From Fabrea salina (Eukaryota; Ciliophora; Heterotrichea; Heterotrichida; Fabreidae), in the NCBI GenBank assembly GCA_022984795.1, contig JALIHJ010000033.1:62001-126000 (forward strand): DNA of 64,000 bases, written 5' to 3'. Numbering within the stretch: position 1 is the stretch's first letter; each line of letters begins with the position of its first letter. A program made the translations under genes and the position numbers. Under the pieces are notes generated by a model, which was given only the letters and a program-made list of their open reading frames with translations, had not been told where the DNA came from and ran no database searches. Of the stretch, positions 48,216 through 57,862 are shown piece after piece.

Positions 48216-48716
48216 TTAGGCACCAAGAGCTCCTTTAGGCACAGCCTCAGGCTTTTCAGCACAAATGAGTTCAACGTGGCAGTTCTGGCTCAAGTAAGGC
48301 TTGATGCCTCCGTGTGCCTTGTAAGTCCTCCTTCTGCCCTTCATAGCTCTGTTTACTTGGATGTGCCAAACTACTAAACTAGATACGTCGAGTGCTTTGT
48401 TGTCGGCATTAGCCTCTACGTTCTTGAGGAGGTTCAACAAGAAGCGGCAGCTCTTCTCGGGGTAGCGGCCTTGGTTGATGCCGTATTTTTTGGCTTGTGC
48501 TTTCCTTCCAACTCCACCGTAGAACCTCCTAAAAGGTACGCATTCTTTGTGCTCCATGACAGCGTTTAAGTAGTCTTGTGCGTGCTTGAGGGTCATTCCT
48601 CTAATTGCGGCTGCAGTCTCGAAGGTGTTTTTGAAGGACACTCTTAAGTCGTCTCCGCGTGCTTTGCAGCTTTTGACTGGGACAGGTGCCTCTCGTGAGT
48701 ATGTGCTTTTTACCAT
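48216..48716 (-). CDS. RPL17: Large-subunit ribosomal protein uL22 (RPL17)
   Basis: A 166-aa protein, complete and intronless. Conserved segments: [70 protein letters not shown] and [14 protein letters not shown]. It lines the peptide exit tunnel of the 60S subunit. Length fits the eukaryotic family (usually 160-185 aa). Confidence 0.97.
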   Translation of the reverse strand: MVKSTYSREAPVPVKSCKARGDDLRVSFKNTFETAAAIRGMTLKHAQDYLNAVMEHKECVPFRRFYGGVGRKAQAKKYGINQGRYPEKSCRFLLNLLKNVEANADNKALDVSSLVVWHIQVNRAMKGRRRTYKAHGGIKPYLSQNCHVELICAEKPEAVPKGALGA

Positions 48717-48874
48717 TTATTATGGACCAGACTTTGTTGAGTCATTCTTTGAAGAGCTTTACTATGGAACTTAGCTTTATAAATGGAAGTTTCTGGACAA
48801 GGAGTGGCTAAACTCCTAGTTTGAGTTGGAGGGTTCTAGCAATATATGCCAAAGAGTATTTCAAGAACCAGGAA

Positions 48875-48954
48875 GACAGTTTGGCCGAGTGGTCTAAGGC
48901 GGTAGCTTCAGGCGCTATTCCGAAAGGGCGTGGGTTCGAATCCCACAGCTGTCA
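48875..48954 (+). tRNA. tRNA-Leu (anticodon CAG)
   Basis: An 80-nt class II tRNA without an intron. Acceptor GACAGTT pairs with AGCTGTC (one T-G pair), with discriminator A at 48954. The D arm has GGCCGAGTGGTCTAAGGC. The anticodon loop TTCAGGC puts CAG at 48909-48911. A long variable arm follows, then GTGGGTTCGAATCCCAC as T arm. The body is close to eukaryotic tRNA-Leu. CCA is not encoded. Confidence 0.96.
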
Positions 48955-48959
48955 TTTTT
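48955..48959 (+). terminator. Pol III T5 terminator overlapping a convergent stop codon
   Basis: Five T directly follow the tRNA. The last two are part of the TTA that forms the minus-strand gene's stop at 48958-48960. Confidence 0.8.
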
Positions 48960-51144
48960 ACCTTATAAATCTTTTAAATATTCGGTGAGGAGCACCAATG
49001 GAAGACTCTTTTTTCTTGACAAAGTCTCTGGAAGCAGGTCTGTCTTCACTTCTCTCGTAAGACTTTATCAGAAAGGTGTTAAAAGAGTTGAATTCCCTTT
49101 CTTTTTTAAAGTTAACTTTGAACCCTCCTGAAACTTGCGTGACTTTAATTTGGGGGCTGGCGTTTCTATGGTCTTGGAAAGTGGTTTCCATGTGGATGGT
49201 TGGCTTTATAGGAGTTAGGTTGCGTGTTTGGGGCTTCTTTGAGTACTGGAGTCTGTAAAACTGAGAGACTTTAGGAGGTTTGCGACTGGAGTCTTCAGAG
49301 AAATCTCTGGGCTTTTCAAGAACTTTGGGACGTGAAAGAGGTGTAGTAGACTTCGCAGAGTTCTGGGCGTTGGCTTTTAGTGTGGAAAATTCAGGCGAGC
49401 TGACTTTTTCAAAGGGCTTTATGATCTTTTTGAAGTACTTAGAAGTGGGGGTTTGGTTTTTGTTGGTTTTAGGCTTGACTTCTATTACTTCTTCTTCAGA
49501 GTTTGAGTTTTCTGATCCTCCACTGTCAGAGTCAGATTCGTCTACTATTTGAGTGAAGTCAAAGCCTTTGAGTTCCTTACTTAAGTCTACAGACTTCTCA
49601 CTATACTCTAAGTCTTCCTCAAAGTCCTTTTCAAAGTCGCTTTCTTGTGTAACTAAGTTTTCTTTTTTCATCTGGGCAACTGCAGTTTTTTTGTCACAGT
49701 TGAAAAAGCTAATCACAAACTGCAGTCTGTTACGGAAGATTCTAGGGTTGACGAAGCAGACAAGTAGTTTACAAAGATCCCTGCCTACAGACATGTAGTG
49801 GTGTTTCTGCATGTGGACGTTTTGAGGAGTTTCTTCAGGCTCAGGTTTTCTATTTTCAAGTGCAGAGTGGTGTGAGGGTCCTAAAAAAGAAGCTTCAAGT
49901 GTATAACTGCACAAAATGCCTAGTTGCTTGTAAATAACAATCCGAGCAGTGCTTTCTTTACTTTTTTCCATCCGGAACTTACAGTCATTGAAGTTCAGGA
50001 TTCTGTTTTTGTGCGCAAGCAGCACAGGAATCATCTTGGTTATTATGTTGCTTCTGACGTTTTCGACGAAATTGCCTTTTTGTCTGCACCCGTAAAAGAA
50101 AACATTCTTTTTGATGGAGTGACCGTGCATGTCACAGAACATAACTATTTCTCTTTCCTCGCCCAGAACTTGCGTGACCTTTTTAGTGTAGTATATAGTG
50201 GGATGCAGAACTTTGTTGGGGTTGATCCACCTCCGGTTAAGGTCTATGCCGAGGAGGGAGGTTCTATAGTTACCGTAAACCACTCCGTCTGGGTTGAGCA
50301 TAGGGACTATTTTAAATACAAAGTTCTTTCTTAAGTATCTGGCCATCCGAGTCTCTCCTAACAAAAACTCGATAGCGCCCTTCATCATGAGTGAACCTAC
50401 AGTTTCTCCTGGATGCACTCGAGCTGTAAGTACAACTCCTTTTTTCTTTTTGTGTTCTTCTTTTTTGCGTTCTTTCATTCTGATCATGCGGCGGCCTCCC
50501 CCAGACTTTTCTAGCTTAATTGCTTCTTGCGCAGCAGTGTAGTAAGTGGACATCTGAGAAGTTATGGTTAAGATCGGACAGGAGTTTCCGCCTAAGGTGT
50601 AGCATAAGTTGTCCACTCTGCAGATGTTTTTTTGGGAAGAGTAACTCTGGAGTTGCTGGATAAGTTCTGAGTAGGTGTAGGGGTAGCTGTGTGCGAAGTA
50701 AACTGTGTCCTCTGCATGCTCGAAAGTGTAACTAAAACTAAGTGTGTACAAACTCTTTTCGCCTTCAGAGTAGGAGTTTTTGAAGTAGCTTACTTCGCTG
50801 CAAGTCCTTTCCCAGGTTTTTCCAGCGTCTTGAGCTTTCTTGGTTGAGTACACTAGAGGCTTGAGGCCTTTGTTGTAGAGACTCTCGAACTTTAGCAAGT
50901 TTATAATACTAAACTTAACTGTATGGCCAGCTTTGTAGTTAGTGACTGAAAAGTAGTACCACTGGGTGTTGCCTTGAGTGTTAGTGTCATTTTCTAGAAT
51001 TAAGTTGTACTCGTCCTCGCCTAATTTAACAGCCTTTCTCAAGTTTCCGCTTTCAAAACTCGAGTTGAATCTTAGAACGCCTTCGCTAGGAATGATGAGT
51101 GTGTAAGTTTTGGCAAAAGACTTTTCCTTTGAGTACTCTTGCAT
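48958..51144 (-). CDS. Cytosolic carboxypeptidase (CCP/AGBL, M14)
   Basis: A 728-aa protein. The N-terminal CCP domain (about 20-160; NDTNTQGNTQWYYFSVTNY) is followed by the M14 catalytic domain. Zinc ligands fit H244 and E247 (RVHPGETVGS) and the His in CDMHGHSIKKNVFFYGC. The substrate loop has GIDLNRRWINP and the catalytic Glu is in YTLEASFLG. CCPs remove glutamates from tubulin side chains or C-termini in cilia and cortical microtubules. The C-terminal about 230 residues are acidic then basic and disordered. Which CCP subtype it is cannot be settled by eye. Confidence 0.93.
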   Translation of the reverse strand: MQEYSKEKSFAKTYTLIIPSEGVLRFNSSFESGNLRKAVKLGEDEYNLILENDTNTQGNTQWYYFSVTNYKAGHTVKFSIINLLKFESLYNKGLKPLVYSTKKAQDAGKTWERTCSEVSYFKNSYSEGEKSLYTLSFSYTFEHAEDTVYFAHSYPYTYSELIQQLQSYSSQKNICRVDNLCYTLGGNSCPILTITSQMSTYYTAAQEAIKLEKSGGGRRMIRMKERKKEEHKKKKGVVLTARVHPGETVGSLMMKGAIEFLLGETRMARYLRKNFVFKIVPMLNPDGVVYGNYRTSLLGIDLNRRWINPNKVLHPTIYYTKKVTQVLGEEREIVMFCDMHGHSIKKNVFFYGCRQKGNFVENVRSNIITKMIPVLLAHKNRILNFNDCKFRMEKSKESTARIVIYKQLGILCSYTLEASFLGPSHHSALENRKPEPEETPQNVHMQKHHYMSVGRDLCKLLVCFVNPRIFRNRLQFVISFFNCDKKTAVAQMKKENLVTQESDFEKDFEEDLEYSEKSVDLSKELKGFDFTQIVDESDSDSGGSENSNSEEEVIEVKPKTNKNQTPTSKYFKKIIKPFEKVSSPEFSTLKANAQNSAKSTTPLSRPKVLEKPRDFSEDSSRKPPKVSQFYRLQYSKKPQTRNLTPIKPTIHMETTFQDHRNASPQIKVTQVSGGFKVNFKKEREFNSFNTFLIKSYERSEDRPASRDFVKKKESSIGAPHRIFKRFIR

Positions 51145-51168
51145 CTTGTAAAATTGCTGAATGTCTAT

Positions 51169-51477
51169 TTAAATCTCACCTTGCTGAGAAGCTGTAAGGA
51201 TTTCGCGTTTTTTTCTTTGGGAAAGTAGTTGTTGTCTAGCAGCTGAGTTTTTACGAGGCGGTTCAGGGTGGTGTGATATTTCTGCGTGTGAGTCGTAAAC
51301 AGTCAGTCCTGAGTATTCGTAACAGTAGAATTCCGAGTAGATGTCATAAGCACGTGAGTGTTTTTGCTTTGGCCTAGTTATTTTGTTTTGGGAAACTTCT
51401 ACGTAGTTGTTCAGGATTTCTTGGGCTGTTAGGTTTGTTTTGTATTTTTCCTCTGTACTATTTAGAAAATGCTTCAT
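51169..51477 (-). CDS. Small unknown protein
   Basis: A 102-aa protein. A Tyr-rich centre (YDIYSEFYCYEYSGLTVYD) is flanked by a basic C-terminal helix (ARQQLLSQRKKREIL). No family is recognised. It sits 24 nt upstream of the CCP gene on the same strand. Confidence 0.72.
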   Translation of the reverse strand: MKHFLNSTEEKYKTNLTAQEILNNYVEVSQNKITRPKQKHSRAYDIYSEFYCYEYSGLTVYDSHAEISHHPEPPRKNSAARQQLLSQRKKREILTASQQGEI

Positions 51478-51509
51478 AACAAAATATAATATTTAAAGCC
51501 AGTTTATTA

Positions 51510-52217
51510 TTAACTCTGAAAATCAGTAACTATGGGCAGAGAGTCGACGTTGGTGTCTAGTTTTGAAAGAGTCTCCTTAAAGGTGTCTTCAAACCACTCA
51601 CGGTCTAAGTTTAGGAAGTCCCTAAGCATGCCTTCGTTGCCTTCAGAAGCCTCTGGCAATGTGGGTTCCCATTTGAACTGGACTGGCTCTAGTCTGGCTG
51701 AGTACTCTTGTTTCTTCGTGTCTGCGTCTTCTGGCTCTATTGGGTTGGGTTGCACAGACAAGTCAATGAAGTTGTTGGTGATGTCGTCTACTATTTTGTC
51801 AAGTTTAGACTTGAGTTCTTTGGAAATGTGGTCAAGGTGAGGAGAAGCCACTTTAGCTGCTGGTTGGGCAGTTTGCAAGGTTGAAGACAAAGGCACTTTG
51901 TCAAGTGGCGAAAAGAATTCTTTAAAGTATGAGTTTGAAGAGATGTCTGGAATGTTCACTAGGGCTGAAAGGTACTCTTGGAGTTGATTCTTGCGTGACT
52001 CTATGAAAGCTGGGTTTTTGTTGCCAAATAGTTTTTTGGGTGGAAAGTGGGGAAGGTTTTTGAGGGTTCGTTTGAGTTGTTCGTGGAGACCCCGCAGAGA
52101 AGAGTATCTTCTTTGGAACTTAAAGGAGTCCCCTGTTTTAATGTCTTTGACTACTATGGTGTACTCAACGTGGGACTTTGAGGTGTCGTATTCTGTAATA
52201 GTAATAGACATAGACAT
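51510..52217 (-). CDS. PX-domain protein (sorting-nexin-like)
   Basis: A 235-aa protein. The PX domain is at about 5-115: the phosphoinositide-binding RRYSSLRGLHEQL and LPHFPPKKLFGN, then RKNQLQEYLSALVNIPDI. A disordered acidic linker and a short C-terminal helical part follow; there is no BAR domain. PX domains bind PI3P on endosomes, so an endosomal role is inferred. Its ATG is 28 nt from the divergent F-box gene. Confidence 0.9.
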   Translation of the reverse strand: MSMSITITEYDTSKSHVEYTIVVKDIKTGDSFKFQRRYSSLRGLHEQLKRTLKNLPHFPPKKLFGNKNPAFIESRKNQLQEYLSALVNIPDISSNSYFKEFFSPLDKVPLSSTLQTAQPAAKVASPHLDHISKELKSKLDKIVDDITNNFIDLSVQPNPIEPEDADTKKQEYSARLEPVQFKWEPTLPEASEGNEGMLRDFLNLDREWFEDTFKETLSKLDTNVDSLPIVTDFQS

Positions 52218-52245
52218 TTTTATAGTTCATTGTAATAAATAACTG

Positions 52246-52899
52246 ATGGAAACCCTCAGAGTTTCGATCTTAGCCGAAAGAATCCTGCCCTACTTAAGCA
52301 CTCAAGACATGCAAAGTGTGTGCTTGGTTTCTAAAGCTTGGAATTCTAAATTCAGAGAAGCTTTAAGTCTCTACTACTCGTTAATGAATAAAAGAATACA
52401 AGCGTTAGAAAAAGAACAGCTCAAAAGAAAAGAGTTCTTTGCTAAGCACCAAAAAGAAAGTGAGTCAGACCGAATGCAACTAGAATCCATCGAAAAGCGT
52501 TCTCTTACTGAGTTAAGGGCCTTTAGCAAACCTCCACAAGCTGTGAAGCTAATTATTGAATTAGTCACTGTTTTGGTGACTGGGAAAAAGTGCACTGAGT
52601 GGTCAAAGACTCTTTTGAGAACCGAGCACCGTCTTTTGGACAAGCTTAGTAACTTCGATATCACCCAAGCCAACCCTAAAGCTGTAAGGGAGGTTCGGAA
52701 AGTCCTTAAGCAAAGTGACCTAACCGAACAAGCAGTGCGACGTTTCAGTTTAGCATGCAGTCACATTTTTGCTTGGCTTGATTCTACGAGTTACCTATGC
52801 GAAATTTTCCACTACGCCAACCAATTCAACCAGAAGATTGAGGACTTGCGTACTAAAAAGTCTGAAATAGGCAGGCTTCTAAAGCTATCTAACCCTTAA
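52246..52899 (+). CDS. F-box protein with dynein-stalk/MTBD-like C-terminus
   Basis: A 217-aa protein. Residues 8-42 are an F-box (ILAERILPYLSTQDMQSVCL, VSKAW). A basic helix (45-85) leads to a segment that follows the dynein heavy-chain stalk in order. TELRAFSKPPQAVKLIIELV parallels the end of coiled-coil 1 (KSLKNPPEAVRLVMEAV). WSKTLLRTEHRLLDKLSNFD parallels the microtubule-binding domain. AVRRFSLACSHIFAWLDS parallels SACEGLCKWVRAM. IFHYANQFNQKIEDL sits where coiled-coil 2 begins. The dynein comparison is from memory of the family. There is no AAA motor. Confidence 0.8.
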   Translation: METLRVSILAERILPYLSTQDMQSVCLVSKAWNSKFREALSLYYSLMNKRIQALEKEQLKRKEFFAKHQKESESDRMQLESIEKRSLTELRAFSKPPQAVKLIIELVTVLVTGKKCTEWSKTLLRTEHRLLDKLSNFDITQANPKAVREVRKVLKQSDLTEQAVRRFSLACSHIFAWLDSTSYLCEIFHYANQFNQKIEDLRTKKSEIGRLLKLSNP

Positions 52900-53225
52900 T
52901 TGCTTAGTGTTGTTCTTGGACTATTTAGAAAAGAACATATTGAGTCGTAGGCTTTCCAGTAAATTCTAGAGCTAATCTAAGCCCAATTGCTAGCTTAATT
53001 AACTTAATAATGAGTTGCAAGCATGAATGAAGTTATTACTGCTAAGACTAACTCTAGCTTTATGTGGCTTGGGTTCAATGTAATTCGGTCAATATTCCGG
53101 TTTTTTCGGTTAGCCCTTTAAAACCTTTATTCACCACTTATTTGATAAACTTTTTGTTCAAAAAGACATTTAAGTCGAATATAACTAACTTACTGAATAA
53201 CTGATATGGCTTCACAATGTTATAA
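52900..53225. other. 326-nt intergenic region
   Basis: This lies between two plus-strand genes. It is AT-rich, and I see no tRNA, hairpin of note or ORF. It presumably holds the PUF gene promoter. Confidence 0.4.
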
Positions 53226-54365
53226 ATGGATTATTCTCGGGTCAGTTTAAGCTGTGGCAACTCTATGGAAAACTTCTCACTTGAAGTTTTGTCCAAAGAA
53301 AAGTCGGACGCTAGCCTGAACATCTCTGCCTCAACTACAGCTGAGTACCTCCCCGAAACAGTGCGGCAAAGCATCAGCGGGGTCTTTGAGGATTTTGAGG
53401 GCTCTAAAGCCAGCAAGCCTGCCGAAGCCTCTTCCAACTTTATAAAAAACATACCTACTCTTTCCAGAAGCAAAGACGGCAGCAAAAAGGTACAACAGTA
53501 CATTGCTAAAGCTTCACCAGAAGACATTAAACTCGTTGTAGAAATCATTTTACCAATAATAAATGATTTGATGGTTGACGTCTACGGTAACTACATGTGC
53601 CAGACTCTGTTTAAGAGCTGCTCACCTTTCCACCGCTTAGACATATTGAGAGCTTTGAGTGGAAGGCTTCTGGCAACATCCAAGCACGGAAGAGGAACTC
53701 ACGCCTTACAGACTTTAGTGAGCCTGACGAGCTTGCCCGAAGAAGAGTTCATTTATAAAACTTCTTTCACGGGATACATTCTTGAAATGGCTTTGCATCC
53801 CAATGCTTCTTACGTACTCCAGAAGCTTTTGCAGAGCCTAAAAAACCGTTTTTTCATAATTGAGGAACTCAGAGACCACGTTACGGCCTTAGTCATAGAC
53901 AAGCAAGGTTTGTGTGTCCTCAAAAAGTGTATTTCGAACTACGATATTTTCGAAAGAATAGCGTCTAACGCTAGTACTTTTATGCAAGACCCTTACGGTA
54001 ACTACGCTGTACAAATTGTTATAGACTTCTGGAAATCTGAAAGTGTAAAGTTCATAGCTCCCCAGATTTCCGGAAAAGTGCCTCAGCTCTGTATTCAAAA
54101 GTTTTCTTCAAACGTAATTGAAAAGTGCTTACAAGTAGAAGAAATGAAACCCTTCGTACTTCAAGAAATGCACTCCGAAGAAAACCTCAAAATCATTCTC
54201 AACTCCAACTTTGGCTGCTTCGTTGCAAGAACTGCTATCAGAAGTGCACCTAAGAACTTCGTCGAAGACTTCCGTGCTAGTTTCAGAAAGGTTAAGCCTT
54301 ATCTCCACACCAAGAGTTTGAAAAACAGGTGGGAAGAAATTGAGCAAATACTTAACTCTAAGTAA
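53226..54365 (+). CDS. Pumilio/PUF-family RNA-binding protein
   Basis: A 379-aa protein. A Ser-rich N-terminus (about 90 residues) precedes eight PUF-like repeats: DVYGNYMCQTLFKSCS, HGRGTHALQTLVSL, HPNASYVLQKLLQSL, DKQGLCVLKKCISNY, DPYGNYAVQIVIDFW, QKFSSNVIEKCLQ, NSNFGCFVARTAI. PUF proteins bind 3'UTR motifs and repress or localise mRNA. The base-reading residues of several repeats (e.g. N-Y-x-x-Q) are present. The stop abuts the convergent MARS1 stop directly. Confidence 0.92.
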   Translation: MDYSRVSLSCGNSMENFSLEVLSKEKSDASLNISASTTAEYLPETVRQSISGVFEDFEGSKASKPAEASSNFIKNIPTLSRSKDGSKKVQQYIAKASPEDIKLVVEIILPIINDLMVDVYGNYMCQTLFKSCSPFHRLDILRALSGRLLATSKHGRGTHALQTLVSLTSLPEEEFIYKTSFTGYILEMALHPNASYVLQKLLQSLKNRFFIIEELRDHVTALVIDKQGLCVLKKCISNYDIFERIASNASTFMQDPYGNYAVQIVIDFWKSESVKFIAPQISGKVPQLCIQKFSSNVIEKCLQVEEMKPFVLQEMHSEENLKIILNSNFGCFVARTAIRSAPKNFVEDFRASFRKVKPYLHTKSLKNRWEEIEQILNSK

Positions 54366-56684
54366 CTAATTATTACTCCCTGCAAACTTCTCTTTGAAAG
54401 TGTTCACTTGTTCTGCCGAAATAGCTCTGATAATGGGAGCTGGGTTCACTACTTTGGTTGAAGGCTCCAAAAGAGTCAGCAGTACTTTAGGATCAGAAGT
54501 CTGTAGCAAGTACTCCAGTAGTTTCTCGTCCCTTTCAGACCTGTGAATTCCTAACTGCGAGTAAAGTTTAGCTGAGAAAGAAGGAATAAAGGGTTCTAAA
54601 AGAGCACCTGTAGCCCTGAGTAAGTTCACAGCCACTATAAGAGTGGTGTTGAACTTCTGGGGGTCTTGCTTCTTTAGTTCCCAAAGCTTGGAGTCTTGGA
54701 GGTACTTGTTGACGCTTGCTGAAACTTCCATGGCTGTTTTAAGGGCTTCTCTTATTTTGAGTTCTTCCATCTCTTCGCAGTACCTTTTGATAGTTTCGTA
54801 AATCGAAGTCAGAGTTTCGTAGTCGTGGTCCGAAATATCTCCTAACTCACCTAGCTCCCTGTCTAGTTTGCCCATGAACTGCAAAACTCTGTTGCACAAG
54901 TTGCCTAAGTTAGGCAGCAGTTCGTTGTTGGTTCTTTCTGCTAAGTCACTCCACTTGAAAATAGTGTCTGAAGTTTCGGGTCTGTTAGATAGCAGATAGT
55001 ACCTGTAGATCTCGCAAGGAATACCTGTTTCAATGGCATCGTCTCCAAACACACCTGATCCCCTTGACTTAGAGAACTTCCCAGCTTCGTAGTTCAGGTA
55101 CTCGGTTGTAGATATTTTGTTAAGGAGTTTGTAGGGCTCGTCTGTGGCTATTAAGGTAGAAGGGAATATCACAGTGTGGAAAGGAACGTTGTCTTTGCCC
55201 ATAAACATCACTAAGTCCACGTCAGAGCTAGGATCCTTCCACCACCTTTCCCAGTCTCTTGTGTAGTTAGCTGTAATAGACAAGTAACCTATGGGTGCGT
55301 CAAACCACACGTAAAACACCTTTTCTGCAAACTCAGCCAGGGGCACAGGAGTCCCCCACTTAAGATCCCTAGTTATGCACCTAGGTTTGAGTCCGTCCCT
55401 GATCCACCCAAAAGTAGTTTTGAGACAGTTGCTGCTCCACCTTCCTTTCTGAGAGCTTTCTTGTATCCAGTTTTCGAGTCTATCCTTTATATTAGGCAGG
55501 TTCAAGAAAACGTGTCTAGAAGTTCTTCTTTCAGGAGTGCTGTTGCAAACGTAGCACCTGGGAGAAACTAGTTCTTCAGGGGTTACAAGTTTTCCACAAG
55601 AGTCGCACTGGTCTCCTCGGGCATCTTCATAGTTGCAAAAAGGACAGTTGCCCCTAACGAACCTGTCAGCTAAAAACTTACTGCAAGAAGTGCAGTAGCT
55701 TTGTTCCACGTCCTCTTCAAACAGTTGTTTGTTGTGGTACAACTTCATAAAAATGTCCTGGGCAATTTCAGTTTGTTGTTGTGTTGTGGTTCTTCCAAAG
55801 TAGTCAAAGTCTATGTCAAACCAGTCGTATATTCTTTTGTGGATTTCGTGGTACTTGTCACAGATCTCTTTGGGAGTAAGTCCTTCTTGCAAAGCTTTAG
55901 TTTCAGTGGCAGTTCCGTACTCGTCAGTTCCGCAGATATAAACAGTGTTGTAGCCTCTAAGTCTGCAGTACCTTGCGTACACATCTGCACTTAAAACACA
56001 CCCTATGATGTTGCCTAGGTGTGGAACGTTGTTTACGTAAGGAAGTGCACTGGTGATTAGCACGTTTCTTTTGCCAGACTCAGGCAGAACTACTTTGGAC
56101 TTGTCCCTAGCTATTTTAACGTTTTCAGAGAAAAACTTAACTTCTTGCTTTTTCTTAGCAGAAGCCACTTTTTGGCCTAGGTCTTCTTGGACGAGGTTGT
56201 AGGTTTCTGCTAGGGCTTTAAAAGACTCCCCTAGTTTAGGGAACTTCTTAAGCATCCAGGCATTGCCCGAAAAAAGGTGGTACAGGTAGGCAAAACTCAG
56301 CAAGTCAGATGAACAAGGGTGGTTTCCTCCTATGAACTTGCCTGAAACATTGGACTCTACCTGGGCAATAGATTCTAGTACAGATTGGTTGTTTTTAACT
56401 TGAGACTTTGAGACAGACTCAGTCATGGGTTTAAGCGTGTAAAGCATCCACTCGTCTAGACTTAATAAGTCTGGGGTGGGCCAAGCACACTGACTCATCA
56501 AGTACCTGCATATACTCATTTCGCCCATGATTTCCACAGGGTTGGCGCACTTGTCTACTTCGTCTAGTTGGAGTATTGGAACCAGGGATGCGTTTTGTTG
56601 GTGAACAGCTTTAAGTTCAGCAAGTCTCAGACCCATGAAGCATGCTTTAATTGGTTCTTTCAAAGTGCCATACATGAACCTCAT
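54366..56684 (-). CDS. MARS1: Cytoplasmic methionyl-tRNA synthetase with GST-like N-terminus
   Basis: A 772-aa class I synthetase. The N-terminal about 190 residues are GST-like (FIGGNHPCSSDLLSFAYLYH). The catalytic core has the HIGH-type PHLGNIIGCVLSADVYARY, a CP/zinc region with CxxC pairs (CTSCSKFLA ... CPFC ... CDSC ... CYVC) and the KMSKS-type GKFSKSRGSGVFGDD. The anticodon-binding helical domain follows. It attaches methionine to tRNA-Met, including the initiator. The GST part suggests assembly with other synthetases, as in yeast and animals. Confidence 0.95.
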   Translation of the reverse strand: MRFMYGTLKEPIKACFMGLRLAELKAVHQQNASLVPILQLDEVDKCANPVEIMGEMSICRYLMSQCAWPTPDLLSLDEWMLYTLKPMTESVSKSQVKNNQSVLESIAQVESNVSGKFIGGNHPCSSDLLSFAYLYHLFSGNAWMLKKFPKLGESFKALAETYNLVQEDLGQKVASAKKKQEVKFFSENVKIARDKSKVVLPESGKRNVLITSALPYVNNVPHLGNIIGCVLSADVYARYCRLRGYNTVYICGTDEYGTATETKALQEGLTPKEICDKYHEIHKRIYDWFDIDFDYFGRTTTQQQTEIAQDIFMKLYHNKQLFEEDVEQSYCTSCSKFLADRFVRGNCPFCNYEDARGDQCDSCGKLVTPEELVSPRCYVCNSTPERRTSRHVFLNLPNIKDRLENWIQESSQKGRWSSNCLKTTFGWIRDGLKPRCITRDLKWGTPVPLAEFAEKVFYVWFDAPIGYLSITANYTRDWERWWKDPSSDVDLVMFMGKDNVPFHTVIFPSTLIATDEPYKLLNKISTTEYLNYEAGKFSKSRGSGVFGDDAIETGIPCEIYRYYLLSNRPETSDTIFKWSDLAERTNNELLPNLGNLCNRVLQFMGKLDRELGELGDISDHDYETLTSIYETIKRYCEEMEELKIREALKTAMEVSASVNKYLQDSKLWELKKQDPQKFNTTLIVAVNLLRATGALLEPFIPSFSAKLYSQLGIHRSERDEKLLEYLLQTSDPKVLLTLLEPSTKVVNPAPIIRAISAEQVNTFKEKFAGSNN

Positions 56685-56699
56685 TTTTATAGTTTTACA

Positions 56700-57758
56700 T
56701 TAAATTAGTTTTTGTGCAGGGCTGACTGAGTGGGGAGAGTGACTTATAGACTTCAAAGAGCCCTCTAAGTGTTTAACTGCAAACAACGAGTGAGAAAACT
56801 GTATTCTGGGGTTGTCTTTGGAGTAAACAGCGCGGGTGAAGAACCTCTGAGGCTTTTGTGGAGTGCAAAACTGCTTGAGTCCTCTGAAGTAAGGGTTGTA
56901 GTGCCAGTTTTTCTTTACAAACTCGTTTGTAGTTAAGTTTTTTAAGGATAAGTATACATGGAAGCCTGTAAGTCCGTACACGAACCAAGCCATCTAAGTA
57001 AGTCTTACGATTCCAGAGTACACAGTTAAGAATAGAGCCCCTCCAGCCTTTTCTAGCAGTTCCAAAAAGAACTCCTGGTCAGTGTAGTCTTCTTCTTTAT
57101 CTTGGATGCTTTGACTCGTTTCTACTAAGTAAGCAACACTCACATAAGTTATCAAGCCAATAAGCACACACAAACAAACTAAAAACACAAAAAAGAACCT
57201 GTAGTTCCTTTGACCAACGCAGTTGCCTAGCCAAGGACAGTGGTGGTCAAACTCTTCTACACACACGTCACACTCGGAACAGTGCGAACTCCGAGGCGGT
57301 CTTAAAATCATGCCTTTATAGAAGTTACAAGTTTGGCAGTACTTCATCTTAAACAACCCTCCTTTGAAAGGAACCAAAAAGTAACCCTTTTCGAGAGCAC
57401 TGCTTTTACTCGGTTCTTCTTGTAACGCTGAAGAAAAAGTAAGGGCGTTAACAGGACCTACAGCAAAGGGGTTGACTTGTTTAGGAATGTAGCCTGGGTT
57501 AGTTGTGAGTGCCCTGTACATGAAAAGCATACTTAAACAGAAAAACACGTTAATCAGCACTACTCCTGGCAAGTAATCATCCAAAATGTAGGGCAATTCT
57601 GTTGCGTAGAATACACTGATCGGAATTATTATTAAGAGCAGTGTTAAAACTGCCTTGTCAAGTTCTTTTCTGTGTAAGAGTTACCCAGTGATGACTCTTC
57701 CATTGCAAAAGAACCTATTGTTTCCAGCCCACTCTTTGTAAAGGTTCTTAGTTTCCAT
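56700..57758 (-). CDS. DHHC palmitoyltransferase (two introns)
   Basis: Exons 57758-57685, 57669-57009 and 56993-56700; about 342 aa. The N-terminus (GNNRFFCNGRVITGKE) matches the conserved start of plant and protist DHHC enzymes. TM1 and TM2 are at about 30-75. The Cys-rich domain is CxxC...PPRSSHCSECDVCVEEFDHHCPW with catalytic DHHC. TM3 and TM4 follow, and a TTxE motif (LTTNE) lies just after intron 2. It S-acylates proteins at membranes. Without splicing, the gene falls into three frames. Confidence 0.93.
56994..57008 (-). other. 15-nt intron 2 of DHHC gene
   Basis: GTAAGACTTACTTAG; phase 0. Removal joins YSGI to MAWFVYGLTGFH, completing TM4 and the TTxE region. Confidence 0.94.
57670..57684 (-). 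other. 15-nt intron 1 of DHHC gene
   Basis: GTAACTCTTACACAG; codon split GG|A. Removal joins GRVITG to KELDKAVLTLLL. Confidence 0.93.
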
Positions 57759-57862
57759 TCTTATATTTACTCATTAAACCACCACCAAAGGCCCAGCAGC
57801 CAACTCCGACTTTGCCCTTAGGCATTAAAGTTCTAACATTAGAAATAAATAAGGTCCATAAG

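Noticed and set aside
48875-48954. tRNA-Ser instead of tRNA-Leu
   Set aside because: The long variable arm fits both, but the seven-base loop places CAG as anticodon, which reads Leu codon CUG.
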